This document shows positions 23,902 through 33,961 of a stretch of 64,000 bases of DNA, piece by piece. The notes below the pieces were generated by a model. It made no database searches. It was not told where the DNA came from and saw only the letters and a program-made list of their open reading frames with translations. Numbering within the stretch: position 1 is the stretch's first letter; the number at the start of each line of letters is the position of its first letter. Origin of the DNA: Pseudomonas saudiphocaensis (GTDB taxonomy: Bacteria > Pseudomonadota > Gammaproteobacteria > Pseudomonadales > Pseudomonadaceae); NCBI RefSeq assembly GCF_000756775.1, contig NZ_CCSF01000001.1, forward strand, positions 2,852,001 to 2,916,000, written 5' to 3'. The position numbers and the translations under genes were made by a program.

Positions 23902-25818
23902 CTACCTTAGCTCGGCTTCAACGGCCAGCGCGCTATCCGCCCTGATCTTCCGTTCATTGCCAAAGCGGCGGGTGAGGCCGATGCGGTCGAAGTGTTCCAG
24001 CAGCTGGATACTGCGCTTGCGGCCAAGACCGATGCGGTCGCGGAAGGTGGTGGCGCGGATCATGCCGGCTTCGCGTTCGATTTCTATCAACAGGCTGGCC
24101 AACTCGCGGGTGGTGGCTTCGGTATAGAAAAGGTCTTTCACCACCTGTTGCAGCGCGCCGAGGCGGGCCAGTTTGCGTAGCAGATGGCGTAGCTGGTCTT
24201 CGCCGATGCTCAGCTCCTTGGCCATATCGCGCACCCAGGGCGGGTTGTAGCCGCCGGTTTCGAGCAGCGGCCAGAGCCGGGCCTTTAGCCCTTCTTCCTC
24301 ATCGCTCAGGCGCACTCGATGTTCGGGCAGGTGTAGCCATGGGCCGCTGGCGTGCACGGTGCCTTCGGCCAGCGCCTGTTCCAGCAGCGCGATAAATACC
24401 GGGCGTTCCAGCTCGGGCAGGGCGTAGCGGCGCAGGCGGTCGCGGTCGGGGCCGAGTTCGTCGGGTTGTTCCTCGTGGAAGCGTTGCAGCGCGGGTATCA
24501 GGCTCTGGGCCAGATGCTCCCAGTAGGGGCGCTCGAACAGCCGCGTGCCCTGGCGAGTGCTGATCTCCACGGCGCTTTCCGGCAGTTGCCAAGTCAGTCG
24601 GGGGCGGTTGAACTGGCGCTCCAGGTGCGTCGGTTCCACGCCATTGACGGCGCTGGGCAATAGCTGCGGAAGCACCTCTTCCAGCGTTTCGCCCGCCAGC
24701 GCACGCAGTTGCGCAAGCCGCGCCTGGCGGTGGCGGTTGCGTGGCGGAGCGAAGGGATCGAGCACGCGACCGCCGCCCAGGGTGCGTTGCGCGGATTGGT
24801 CGCGCAGCACCACGCGGTCGCCGTGAACGGCATGCAGCGGGGCGTTGAGTTGCAGCTGGGCATGCACCTGGCCGCCGGGCGCGACGAATTCGCCTTCCAG
24901 CAGGGCGATGCGCCCAGTGACGTCCTGTGCGCCGAGGTGAATATGTACGGGCGTCCAATGCTTGAGGGCGCGGGCCTCGCTGGCGAGCAGGGTGAATTCG
25001 ATATCGATGCGGCGCGTAGCGCCTTGCAGGGCCGGCGACAGCAGCCAGTCACCGCGGTTGATCTGCTCCACGGCCAGGCGCTCGCCGGCGAGGTTGAGCG
25101 CGACCCGCTGGCCGGCATGTGCCTCGTTGGCCTCGCGATTCTGCGCGTGCAGGCCGCGTACGCGCACGCGACGGCCGAGGGGCGACAGCGTGAGTTCGTC
25201 GCCCACCTGTACGCGCCCGGCGAAGGCGGTGCCGGTAACCACCACGCCGGCGCCGGTGACGCTAAAGGCACGGTCGATGGCCAGGCGGAAATAGCCGCTG
25301 TCGCTGCGAGCATCGATGTGTGCGGCCTGATCGAGCAGGGCCTGGCGCAGCGCTTCGATGCCCAGCCCTTCGATGGCCGATACCGGGAAGATCGTCGAAC
25401 CCGCCAGTGGCCCGGGCTGCAACAGTGCCTCGATCTGCTGGCGTACCTCTTCGACGCGGGCCGGCTCGACGCGGTCGATCTTGGTCAGCGCCACCAGCGC
25501 CCGGCGAATACCCAGCAGTTCGACGATGGCCAGGTGTTCGCGGGTTTGCGGCATTACGCCGTCATCGGCGGCGACCACCAGCAGCATGCAGTCGATACCG
25601 CTGGCGCCAGCCAGCATGTTGTGGACGAAGCGCTCGTGACCCGGCACGTCGATAAAGCCGGTCAGGCTGCCGTCGCCGAGGTCCGCATAGGCGTAGCCGA
25701 GGTCGATGGTGATGCCGCGTTCGCGCTCTTCGCGGCGGCGGTCGCCCTGCTGGCCGGTGAGGGCCTTGAGCAGGGCGGTCTTGCCGTGGTCGATGTGGCC
25801 GGCGGTGCCGACGATCAT
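23902..25818 (-). CDS. selB: Selenocysteine-specific elongation factor SelB
   Basis: SelB delivers Sec-tRNA-Sec to the ribosome at UGA codons marked by a SECIS hairpin. The 638-residue GTPase starts [22 protein letters not shown] (G1). It has the switch regions [14 protein letters not shown] and [20 protein letters not shown], with TKID for guanine specificity. EF-Tu-like domains II and III and four C-terminal winged helices (from about residue 380) follow, the last of which read the mRNA hairpin. The length is normal for SelB. The start overlaps the selA stop by 4 bases (ATGA), so the two are translationally coupled. Confidence 0.97.
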   Translation of the reverse strand: MIVGTAGHIDHGKTALLKALTGQQGDRRREERERGITIDLGYAYADLGDGSLTGFIDVPGHERFVHNMLAGASGIDCMLLVVAADDGVMPQTREHLAIVELLGIRRALVALTKIDRVEPARVEEVRQQIEALLQPGPLAGSTIFPVSAIEGLGIEALRQALLDQAAHIDARSDSGYFRLAIDRAFSVTGAGVVVTGTAFAGRVQVGDELTLSPLGRRVRVRGLHAQNREANEAHAGQRVALNLAGERLAVEQINRGDWLLSPALQGATRRIDIEFTLLASEARALKHWTPVHIHLGAQDVTGRIALLEGEFVAPGGQVHAQLQLNAPLHAVHGDRVVLRDQSAQRTLGGGRVLDPFAPPRNRHRQARLAQLRALAGETLEEVLPQLLPSAVNGVEPTHLERQFNRPRLTWQLPESAVEISTRQGTRLFERPYWEHLAQSLIPALQRFHEEQPDELGPDRDRLRRYALPELERPVFIALLEQALAEGTVHASGPWLHLPEHRVRLSDEEEGLKARLWPLLETGGYNPPWVRDMAKELSIGEDQLRHLLRKLARLGALQQVVKDLFYTEATTRELASLLIEIEREAGMIRATTFRDRIGLGRKRSIQLLEHFDRIGLTRRFGNERKIRADSALAVEAELR

Positions 25819-27263
25819 GGTGCCTGCTCCTGTTGAAGAGCCTGTTGCAGTTGGGGTAGCTGGGCGAGAAAACCCGCTTCGTCGTCGAGCTGGCGCAGGT
25901 CCAGCCAGAGCGCGTCTTCGGCAATGCGGCCAAGCACTGGGATTGGCAGGCCGCGCAGGGCTTCTTCCAGCCTGCGCAGGCTACGCCCGCGCAGGCGCTT
26001 GGGTTGTTGCGGGCGAATGCACAGGGCAGCACTGGGCAGCCGCGCGACGGGTTGGGCGCCGCTGCCGATCATGCCCAGGGCGTCGCTGACGCACACCTGC
26101 CAGCTCTCATCGAGCACCGCCGCCAGCGCCGGGGCGACGCGCTTGGCCTGCAGGCGGATATCCTGCTGCGGACGGCTGAGCAGGCGCAGGCTGGTCAGGC
26201 GCTCGGCCAGGCGGTCGGGGTCGCGATAGAGGTTGAGTACAGCTTCCAGCGCGGCCAGGGTGAGCTTGTCCACGCGCAGGGCGCGCTTGAGCGGGTTCTT
26301 CTTGATCTTCGCGATCAGGTCCTTGTGGCCGACGATCAGCCCAGACTGGGGGCCGCCGAGCAGCTTGTCGCCGCTGAAGGTGACGATATCGGCGCCGTCG
26401 CGCAGCGCTTCCTGTACGGTGGGCTCCTTGGGCAGGCCCCAGCGCGAGAGGTCCACCAGGCTGCCGCTGCCGAGATCTTCGAGTAACGGCAGGCCGTGCT
26501 CATGGGCAATGGCCGCCAGCTCCGCGGTGGCGACGCTCTTGGTAAAGCCCTGCACGCTGTAGTTGCTGGTGTGTACACGCATCAGCAGGCCCGAGCGCGG
26601 GTTGATCGCCGCTTCGTAGTCTTTGGCGTGGGTGCGGTTGGTGGTGCCCACTTCATGCAGCTTCACGCCGGCGCGGGCCATGATGTCGGGGATGCGGAAG
26701 GCACCGCCGATCTCGATCAGCTCGCCGCGGGAGATGATGCCTTCCTTGCGTGCGCCGAGGCTGTTGAGCGCCAGCAGCACGGCGGCGGCGTTGTTGTTGA
26801 CCACGGTGACGGCTTCGGCGCCGGTGAGTTCGCGGATCAGCCCTTCGATAAGGTCGTCGCGGTCGCCGCGTTTGCCGGTGGCCAGGTCGAATTCCAGGTT
26901 CAGCGGATAGCGCGCGGCGAGGGTGATGGCGTCGATGGCTTCGTCCGGCAGCAGTGCGCGGCCAAGATTGGTGTGCAGCACCGTGCCGGTGAGGTTGAAG
27001 ACACGGCGCACGCGGCTTCGATGCTGGTTGGCCAGGCGTTCGCCGGCACGGCCGGCCAGCACCTCTTCGCTCAACTCGGGCGCGCTGAGCTGGCCGAGGC
27101 GGGCGGGTTCACGCAGTTCATCGAGCAGTTCGCGCAGGGTACCGAGCACGGCTTCACGGCCATAGCGATCCAGCAACGGCCCGCAGGCGGGGCTGCGCAG
27201 CAGGCGGTCGATGGAAGGCAGACGGAGGGAAGAGCGCCGAACCTCGGCAGCTTGACTGGTCAT
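25815..27263 (-). CDS. selA: L-seryl-tRNA(Sec) selenium transferase SelA
   Basis: SelA converts Ser-tRNA-Sec to Sec-tRNA-Sec using selenophosphate. The 482-residue PLP enzyme shows the family segments [46 protein letters not shown] and [13 protein letters not shown], the last holding the PLP lysine. The ATG at 27263 has GGGAG six bases upstream and matches the usual N-terminus, so the longer reading from 27323 is not used. It is the first gene of a selA-selB pair next to selC and the formate dehydrogenase operon. selD (selenophosphate synthase) is not in this window. Confidence 0.96.
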   Translation of the reverse strand: MTSQAAEVRRSSLRLPSIDRLLRSPACGPLLDRYGREAVLGTLRELLDELREPARLGQLSAPELSEEVLAGRAGERLANQHRSRVRRVFNLTGTVLHTNLGRALLPDEAIDAITLAARYPLNLEFDLATGKRGDRDDLIEGLIRELTGAEAVTVVNNNAAAVLLALNSLGARKEGIISRGELIEIGGAFRIPDIMARAGVKLHEVGTTNRTHAKDYEAAINPRSGLLMRVHTSNYSVQGFTKSVATAELAAIAHEHGLPLLEDLGSGSLVDLSRWGLPKEPTVQEALRDGADIVTFSGDKLLGGPQSGLIVGHKDLIAKIKKNPLKRALRVDKLTLAALEAVLNLYRDPDRLAERLTSLRLLSRPQQDIRLQAKRVAPALAAVLDESWQVCVSDALGMIGSGAQPVARLPSAALCIRPQQPKRLRGRSLRRLEEALRGLPIPVLGRIAEDALWLDLRQLDDEAGFLAQLPQLQQALQQEQAP

Positions 27264-27407
27264 GCAGGACTCCCGTGCAGGTTTAGACCGGGCAGTTTCC
27301 CGGAGCGAAGCGGGTTGCCGCAAGGGGAACGCTCCTGGAACACATTTACGCGATCTCGAAGAAAGTTATTGAAGCTGGCGCCTAAGGCAGTGCGTTGGCC
27401 GGGCCAT

Positions 27408-27812
27408 GTGGGAACGGCCATGGCCGTGAGTTCCGTGGCACCGCAGGTTGTTCGCGGGCATGGCCCGCTCTACAACATGTTTTGGTGTTCCGCGTGTCCG
27501 GCGAAGTGATCCGATTCGCTTGGTGTGCCGAAGTTCGGCTGTTGCTGCGCGATGTTCGGAGCACACAGGTGGATAAGCTTCGCGTTATCCACCCTACGAA
27601 CCGTGGTTGAAGCCGGTTGCCGAGGCGGTGCGGTCGGCCAGGCCATATGGAACGGGCCAGGCCGGTGAAGTCTTCCGCGGCTCTGCAGGTCCATTCGCGG
27701 CATGCCCGCTCCCACTTTGGTTCGGCGTAGGGTGGAAAACCGCGAAGCGTTCTCGACGCGTTGTGGCCGATCTCCGAAAAACGGTGGATAAGCTTCGCGT
27801 TATCCACCCTAC
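27408..27812. repeat. Composite of REP-like palindromes and GTAGGGTGG inverted repeats
   Basis: The 556-base gap between selA and fdhE holds no credible gene but has several repeats. REP-like copies lie at 27408-27475 and 27646-27715, related to 18861-18933. A 30-base palindromic unit (GGTGGATAA ... TTATCCACC, then CTAC) occurs identically at 27568-27597 and 27783-27812. The second of these closes an 86-base inverted repeat that opens with GTAGGGTGG at 27727. A relative of this family lies at 40854-40916. Confidence 0.8.
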
Positions 27813-27819
27813 ATTTGTT

Positions 27820-28743
27820 TCAGCCGCCCGGTGCCAGCAGCAGGTTGGGCGCCTGGCGGTGGTAGCCTTCCTGATCCATGCGCAGGTCCAGCGCGAGGCT
27901 GGCGAGATCGGCGGAAAGACCTTCGGCGTCCGGGTCGGACTCCAAGTAGAGCAGCTTGAAGTAGCTGTTGCAGCCCGGGCAGCACTCGGCGCGGATCGGC
28001 GCCTTGTCCGGGGCGTGGCGGTCGCTCTCCAGGCTGGCGTAGTGCAGGTCCTTGCTGGAGTCGCAATGCACGCACTTGACCCGCACAAAATGCCATTCGC
28101 AGGCGCACAGCGAACAGACCAGGTAGCGCAGACCTTGCTGCTTGCCGCGATGGCGAATCACCCCGGTCATGGCCGGCGAGCCGCAGCACGGGCAATGGGC
28201 GCCGCTGCCGATGTCGCTCACGCTGCCTTCCGGCAGGGCCAGCAGAGCCTGGCTCCAGGCGGCCTGCAGGGCGGCGCCGAGAAACGGCACCACGGCGGCG
28301 TCGAGTGCCGAGTAGTCGCCGTCCAGCAGGCTCACGGCCCAGCCGCGGCGCTGCTCGACATCGGCCTGGCGCAGGCTCTCCAGCGCCTTGCGAACGGCTT
28401 CGTTGGGCGCCTCGACCCGGTCCAGCAGCGCATCGAGGAAGGGCTGCCAGCCGTCCTCTCGTACCAGACTGTCGATGGCCAGTGGCGGCATCTTGTGAGT
28501 GCTGGCCTGGGCCAGGCGCTCCGGCGTCGGCAGCAGCGAGGCCGGCGGTTGGTCCAGCAGCTGCTGCTGCACCTTGCACAGGTCTGCCATCAGGCGCAGG
28601 TAGTCGCCCATGGGATGTTTGTCTGCCAGTGCTTCCAGGCGCTCGGCGCGCAGGGCGAACAGGCGAGCGGGAGGCAGATCGCTGTAGGGCGGGGTGATGG
28701 CCGAAGCGCTGATCTGCTCCGGCTCCATAAGTCTGTCAGCCAT
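27820..28743 (-). CDS. fdhE: Formate dehydrogenase accessory protein FdhE
   Basis: FdhE is a cytoplasmic, iron-binding rubredoxin-like protein that checks and matures respiratory formate dehydrogenases before Tat export. The 307-residue product has an N-terminal helical half. Paired CxxC motifs follow in the second half: CPCCGSPAM, CSLCACEWHFVRVKCVHC and CCPGCNSYFKLLYLESDPDAEGL. AGGAGG lies seven bases before the ATG. It follows fdoI on the same strand with a 204-base gap that contains a hairpin (28816-28873), so it may have reduced read-through from the structural genes. Confidence 0.95.
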   Translation of the reverse strand: MADRLMEPEQISASAITPPYSDLPPARLFALRAERLEALADKHPMGDYLRLMADLCKVQQQLLDQPPASLLPTPERLAQASTHKMPPLAIDSLVREDGWQPFLDALLDRVEAPNEAVRKALESLRQADVEQRRGWAVSLLDGDYSALDAAVVPFLGAALQAAWSQALLALPEGSVSDIGSGAHCPCCGSPAMTGVIRHRGKQQGLRYLVCSLCACEWHFVRVKCVHCDSSKDLHYASLESDRHAPDKAPIRAECCPGCNSYFKLLYLESDPDAEGLSADLASLALDLRMDQEGYHRQAPNLLLAPGG

Positions 28744-28815
28744 GTATTGGCCTCCTGAATGAAAGAGCGCGACCAGAACCTGCTCAAGAGCTGCTGTGCC
28801 TCGGCCTACGGTGTT

Positions 28816-28873
28816 AAAAGCAGGCTCGCCATGCTCATTTGCTACAGCAAACTCCGCTGGCTCGCCTGCTTTT
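28816..28873 (-). terminator. Hairpin between fdoI and fdhE, terminator-like
   Basis: On the minus strand, arms AAAAGCAGGC and GCCTGCTTTT (28864-28873 and 28816-28825) enclose a 38-base loop. The descending arm ends in TTTTAACAC. The structure is in the transcript between fdoI and fdhE and may attenuate transcription. The bases around it (AAACTCCGC, CTCGCCTG, TTGCCTTGT) recur near 56845-56885, so it may also be a dispersed repeat. Confidence 0.45.
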
Positions 28874-28947
28874 GCCTTGTAGGACTCTAGCTCGCTAGCG
28901 CCTGAAGGTTCTTAGTCGCGCTCGAATTGTGGCTGCAATAGGCTCAA

Positions 28948-29577
28948 TCAGTCCTGCTTGCGGTCGGTGACCTCACGGTACCAGAGCTCGTGGTGCTTGC
29001 GCGCCCAACGGTGGCTAACCTTGCCGGATACCATGGCGCCGAAGGAGCCCTTGATCCAGATCGCCGCGTAGACGTGGACGATGATTGCCGTCACCAGCAC
29101 GAAGGCGGCGAAGGCGTGCGCTAGAGCAGCCAGGCGGATGACGTCGATACCGAACAGGTGGCTGAAGTACTCACGCCAGATGACGATACCGGACACCATC
29201 AGCACCAACATGCTCGCCAGCAGCGCCCAGAACAGCAGCTTCTGACCGGGGTTGTACTTGCCGATGGGCGGTACGCCGTCTTCCTGATTGCGCATCACCT
29301 TGCCGATATTCTTCAGCCACAGCCGATCGTTACCGGAGAAGTAGTTGGCGCTCCAGAAGCGGAATACCAGGCCAAGGAACAACACGAACATCGCCACGCC
29401 CAGGAACGGGTGCAGGATGCGCGTCCAAGGGCCGCCGCCGAACAGGTTGCTCAGCCAGAACAGCGCCGGATGGAACAGCGCCAGGCCGGACAGACCCGCC
29501 AGGATGAACAGGATCGCCACGGCCCAATGGTTGCTGCGCTCGTTGGCGTTGTAACGCTGGATTTCATCTTTCTTCAT
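28948..29577 (-). CDS. fdoI: Formate dehydrogenase cytochrome b556 subunit (gamma)
   Basis: The 209-residue integral membrane protein anchors the enzyme and passes electrons from FdoH to quinone. Four TM helices are visible: about residues 17-37, 55-75, 115-135 and 150-172. Candidate haem ligands are His18 in NERSNHWAV, His57 in ILHPFLG, and His155 and His169 in ALAHAFAAFVLVTAIIVHVYAAIW. It begins MKKDEIQRYNANERSNHW, the normal family N-terminus. It follows fdoH by 45 bases in the fdoG-fdoH-fdoI operon. Confidence 0.95.
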   Translation of the reverse strand: MKKDEIQRYNANERSNHWAVAILFILAGLSGLALFHPALFWLSNLFGGGPWTRILHPFLGVAMFVLFLGLVFRFWSANYFSGNDRLWLKNIGKVMRNQEDGVPPIGKYNPGQKLLFWALLASMLVLMVSGIVIWREYFSHLFGIDVIRLAALAHAFAAFVLVTAIIVHVYAAIWIKGSFGAMVSGKVSHRWARKHHELWYREVTDRKQD

Positions 29578-29622
29578 GTCGATGGTCCTCGACCGGCCCC
29601 GCGCGAACGGGGCCGGTATGCC

Positions 29623-30546
29623 TCAGGGCTGCTTGGGATCGAAGGTTTTCACCGCCGGATCCTGTTGATGAACCACCGGCTTGGCCGGCTGCTCGTCCTC
29701 TTCTTCGACGCGTTGCGGGCCAACCCGCATGTAGTGGAAGAAGCCGCCCAGTACCGCCGCACCCATGGCCAGCAGGGCCAGGGGTTTGGTGATGCCTTTC
29801 CACAGGCTGACCATCGGGCTGATGGCCGGCTGGTCAGGCAGGCCCGAGTACAGCGAAGGCTTGTCGGCGTGGTGCAGCACGTACATTACGTGGGTGCCGC
29901 CGACACCATCGGGGTCGTAGAGACCGGCGTTCTCATAGCCGCGCGACTTCAGGTCCTCGATGCGTTCCTCGGCGTGGCGCTGCATGTCGTCCTTGCTGCC
30001 GAACACGATGGCGCTGGTCGGGCAAGTCTTCACGCAGGCCGGCTCCATGCCCACCGCTACGCGGTCGCTGCACAGGGTGCACTTGTAGGCCTTCTTGTCC
30101 TTCTCGGAGATGCGCGGCACGTTGAACGGGCAACCGGTGACGCAATAGCCGCAGCCGATGCACTTGTCCTGGTTGAAGTCGACGATGCCGTTGGCGTACT
30201 TCACGATGGCGCCAGGGCTCGGGCATGCCGTGAGGCAGCCCGGCTCGGCGCAATGCATGCAGCCGTCCTTGCGGATCAGCCATTCCAGATCACCGTCGGC
30301 CTTTTCGTGCTCGGTGAAGCGCATCACCGTCCAGCTTTCGGCGGTCAGGTCGATCGGGTTGTCGTAGGTGCCGTGGTTGCTGCCAACCTCGTCACGCAGC
30401 TCGTTCCATTCCGAGCAGGCGACTTGGCAGGCCTTGCAGCCGATGCACTTGGACACGTCGATCAGCTTGGCCACCTCCTCGACCTGACGGATCGAGGGGG
30501 CGGGCGTGGTGGTTGCGGAGCGCGCAATGATGTCTTGAGTAGCCAT
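29623..30546 (-). CDS. fdoH: Formate dehydrogenase iron-sulfur subunit (beta)
   Basis: The 307-residue electron-transfer subunit has the four Cys groups of four [4Fe-4S] clusters: [42 protein letters not shown] and [22 protein letters not shown] single membrane anchor lies near residues 243-265 ([22 protein letters not shown]), close to the C-terminus. The bulk faces the periplasm with FdoG. It has no signal of its own and should hitch-hike through Tat with FdoG. Its ATG overlaps the fdoG stop by one base (TAATG). Confidence 0.96.
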   Translation of the reverse strand: MATQDIIARSATTTPAPSIRQVEEVAKLIDVSKCIGCKACQVACSEWNELRDEVGSNHGTYDNPIDLTAESWTVMRFTEHEKADGDLEWLIRKDGCMHCAEPGCLTACPSPGAIVKYANGIVDFNQDKCIGCGYCVTGCPFNVPRISEKDKKAYKCTLCSDRVAVGMEPACVKTCPTSAIVFGSKDDMQRHAEERIEDLKSRGYENAGLYDPDGVGGTHVMYVLHHADKPSLYSGLPDQPAISPMVSLWKGITKPLALLAMGAAVLGGFFHYMRVGPQRVEEEDEQPAKPVVHQQDPAVKTFDPKQP

Positions 30547-33500
30547 TACACCTTCTCCACGTTGACCAGGAACGACTTCGACTCAGGCGTTTGGGTGTTG
30601 CCGTCGCCGATGAAGGGCACCATGGTGTTGGCGATGTACCCGGGCTTGGTCACGCCGGTGAAGCCCCAGTGCAGCGGAATGCCGATCTGGTGCACCACCT
30701 GCCCGTTGACCTGCAACGGCCGGATGCGCTTGGTGACGACCGCCACCGCTTCCAGGAAGCCGCGCTTGGAGCTGACCCGCACACGGTCGCCGGCGACGAT
30801 GCCTTTTTCCTTGGCCAGCACTTCACCGATCTCGACGAACTGCTCGGGCTGAGCGATGGCGTTCAGCTTGCAGTGCTTGGTCCAGAAGTGGAAATGCTCG
30901 GTCAGGCGGTAGGTGGTACCGGCATAGGGGAACTCTTCGGCGGTGCCGAGTGTTTCCCACACCGAATCGAACACACGGGCGGCCGGGCTGCTGACCACCT
31001 TGCGGCTTTTCGGGTGCAGCGGGTTGACGCCGATGGGCGTTTCGAACGGCTCGTAATGCTCGGGGAAGGGGCCTTCGGCCATCTTGTCCACCGCAAAGAA
31101 GCGCGCCACACCTTCGGGGTTCATGATGAACGGGTTCATCCCCGCTTCTGGGTCGAGGCTGGCGTTGTAGTCCGGCACGTCGGTACCGATCCAGCCCTTG
31201 GACTCGGCATTCCACCAGACCAGCTTCTTGCGTTCCGACCAGGGCTTGCCCTGGGGGTCGGCGGAGGCGCGGTTGTAGAGAATGCGGCGGTTCGCCGGCC
31301 AGGAAAAGGCCCAGTTCTGGTGCTGCTTCATGTGGTACGGGTCGCTATTGTCGCGCCGCGCCATCATGTTGCCCTGCTCGGTCCAGGAACCGCAGAAGAT
31401 CCAGCAGCCCGAAGCGGTACTGCCGTCATCCTTCAGCTGGCTGAAGGCCGCCAGCTGCTGGCCGGGGCGAGCCACCAGGTTGCCGTTGGCATCGGTGACT
31501 TCGCTGACCGCGTAACCGTTGAACTCCTTGGCCAACTCCTCGGCCGAGGGCTCGTGGGCCACCTTGTAGGGCCAGTGCAGGTTGAGGATCGGGTCGGGGA
31601 AGACGCCGCCTTCGGTGCGATACAGCTCGCGCAGACGGGTATGCAGGCCGGACATGATCCAGATGTCGGGGCGCGACTCTCCGGGGCCGTCGGCAGCCTT
31701 CCAGTGCCACTGCAGCCAGCGGGTACTGTTGACCAGCGAACCGTCTTCCTCGGCGAAGCAGGTGGTCGGCAGGCTGAACACCTCGGTCTGGATGCTCGCG
31801 GTGTCGACGTCGTTGTAAACGCCGGCGTTACGCCAGAACTCGGAGGTTTCGGTCTGCAGCGGGTCCATCACCACCAGCCACTTGAGTCGGGCCAGCGCCT
31901 TGACCACGCGATTCTTGTCCGGCAGTGCCGCCAGCGGGTTGAAGCCCTGGCAGAAATAGCCGGTCACTTCATCGCGCGACATCATGTCGAACATGCGCAG
32001 CACGTCGTAACCGGCACCGCCGTATTCCAGCTTGGGCAGGTAGTCGAAGCACCAGTTGTTCTCGGCCTGTGCTGCCGGGCCATACCACGCCTTCATCAGG
32101 CTGACGTGGAACTTGCCGTAGTTCTGCCAGTAGGACATCTGCCCCGGACGCAGCGGCTTGGGTGCGCGCTTGGCGATATAGGTGTCGTAGTCCTGCTCGG
32201 CATCCAGCCCCAGGGTCAGGTAGCCCGGCAGCAGGTTGGAGAGCAGGCCGAGGTCGGTCAGACCCTGGATGTTGGAGTGGCCACGCAGTGCGTTGACGCC
32301 ACCACCCGGCATGCCGACGTTGCCCAGCAGCAGCTGGACCATGGCCGCGGTGCGGATGATCTGTGCGCCGATCGAGTGCTGGGTCCAGCCCAGGGCGTAG
32401 AGGATCGTCATGGTCTTGCCCGGAGTCGAGCAGGTGGCGATCTCTTCCCAGATCTTCAGCATGCGATCAACCGGGGTACCGCAGATCTGGCTGGCCAGCT
32501 CCGGCGTATAGCGGCTGTAGTGCTGCTTCATCAGCTGGAACACGCAGCGCGGATGCTGCAGGGTGGGGTCGACCTTGGCGTAGCCGTCCTCGTCCAGCTC
32601 GTAGGTCCAGCCGGATTTGTCGCTGTAGGTACGCTTCTCGGCGTCGTAGCCGCTGAACAGGCCATCCTCGAAGCTGTAGCCTTCGCTGACGATAAACGAC
32701 ACGTCGGTGTAGTTGCGCACGTACTCGTGCTGGATCTTGTCGTTCTCGATCAGGTAGTTGATCAAACCACCGAGGAACGCGATATCGGTGCCGGTACGAA
32801 TGGGCGCGTAATAGTCGGCCACCGAGGCAGTACGGGTGAAGCGTGGATCGACCACGATCAGCCGGGCCTTGTTCTCGGACTTGGCTTCGGTCACCCAGCG
32901 GAAACCGCAGGGGTGTGCTTCAGCAGCGTTGCCACCCATTACCAGGACCAGGTCGGCGTTGCCGATATCCGTCCAGGTGTTGGTCATGGCGCCACGGCCG
33001 TACGTCGGGGCAAGACTTGCCACCGTCGGGCCGTGTCAGACACGTGCTTGGTTGTCGAATCCTACGATGCCGAGGTTGCGGACCACCTTGTGGGTCAGGT
33101 AGCCGGTTTCATTGGACGCGGCCGAGGCAGCGAGGAAGCCCACGGAGGTCCAGCGGTTGACCGTCTGGCCCAGGGCGTTCTGCTGCACGAAATTGGCGTC
33201 GCGGTCCTCTTTCATCAGGCGGGCGATGCGATCCAGCGCCTCGTCCCAGGAAATGCGGGTCCACTCGCTGGCGCCGGGCTTGCGCACCATCGGATGCTGC
33301 AGGCGGTTGGGGCTCTTGATGAAGTCCAGCAGGCCGGCGCCCTTGGGGCACAGGCTGCCGCGGTTGACCGGATGATCCGAGTCGCCCTCGACGTGGATGA
33401 TCTGCTGATCGACGTTCTTGCCGCCGGTTCCGCGGCTATAAAGGATCAGCCCGCAACCTACCGAGCAATAGGGGCAGGTGTTGCGGGTTTCTTTGGTGTT

Positions 33501-33626
33501 GGTCAGTTTGAAATGCCGTATCGACTCGGCATAGGAGGTCTCGGGCGCCATACCCAAGGCCGCCATGCTGGTCGCTCCAAGGCCCACTCCGCAGACCTTG
33601 AAGAACTGGCGACGGTTCATGTCCAT
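30546..33626 (-). CDS. fdoG: Selenocysteine-containing formate dehydrogenase alpha subunit
   Basis: One gene of 1026 residues read through an in-frame TGA (33036-33038, minus strand) at codon 197. The flanking residues are NQARV[20 protein letters not shown], matching the active-site segment of FdnG/FdoG, where Sec binds molybdenum. A Tat signal ([11 protein letters not shown]) opens the protein. A [4Fe-4S] motif follows ([10 protein letters not shown]), then the molybdopterin domains. It oxidises formate on the periplasmic face and passes electrons to FdoH and FdoI. The start at 33626 has GGAAG upstream. An automated call that treats TGA as a stop would wrongly split it into 33036-33626 and 30546-33023. 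Confidence 0.96.
33007..33024 (-). promoter_or_regulatory. SECIS hairpin inside fdoG, 3' of the Sec codon
   Basis: On the mRNA strand, 11 bases after the UGA, the sequence reads GGTGGCAAGTCTTGCCCC. It can fold as GG, bulged U, GGCA, loop AGUCU, UGCC, CC. A bulged U and a small loop containing GUCU are the features SelB recognises in the E. coli fdhF and fdnG elements. The distance to UGA is right for a bacterial SECIS. Confidence 0.88.
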
Positions 33627-33961
33627 CGTTTCTTCCTATTATCAGGCTAAGACGAACAGGCCGTTAAAAAGCTAGGCGAGGACAATGCGGCGTCGGGGAA
33701 TCACAGCCAAGAGCTGTTCGGGCAGCGAGTCAAACAGCTATAGATGCGCAGTCAGTATGCTGATGCGCTTGAAGCTGCTTTGAACGCCGTCTTGCCAACG
33801 CGGTAGTTTTTTAGCGGCCTGCAAGCGCTTTTGGCGCTTCGCTTGATGGACATTGTATACGGGCTGGGCTGAGAAAGGATTAATCCTTCCGGTTAGGTTG
33901 TTACTCATTACGAAAAAGCCCGGAACTAAAGTCCGGGCTATTTTGCACAAAGCGGCAGGAA
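33627..33961. other. Intergenic gap upstream of fdoG
   Basis: This 335-base stretch should hold the promoter of the fdo operon and contains the terminator of the next gene at 33913-33943. An 85-codon reading frame on the minus strand (33738-33995) crosses that terminator and has no recognisable features, so I do not call it a gene. I could not identify a convincing NarL, Fnr or sigma-54 site by eye. Confidence 0.6.
33913..33943 (-). terminator. Intrinsic terminator after the Tim44-like gene
   Basis: A 7-bp GC-rich stem, GCCCGGA and TCCGGGC, with a 7-base loop is followed on the minus strand by TTTTT. It lies 18 bases after the stop of the Tim44-like gene, in the right orientation. The plus strand also has TATTTT, so it may act both ways. 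Confidence 0.88.

Noticed and set aside
33036-33626. Separate short molybdopterin protein ending at TGA, with 30546-33023 as a second gene
   Set aside because: The TGA is followed directly by the conserved [11 protein letters not shown] reading and a SECIS hairpin, and selA/selB/selC are nearby, so this is one selenoprotein gene.
30591-33650. 1019-codon open frame on the plus strand across fdoG
   Set aside because: It lies exactly opposite the well-supported selenoprotein gene; its product is His/Gly/Val-rich with no recognisable domain. It is a high-GC shadow frame.
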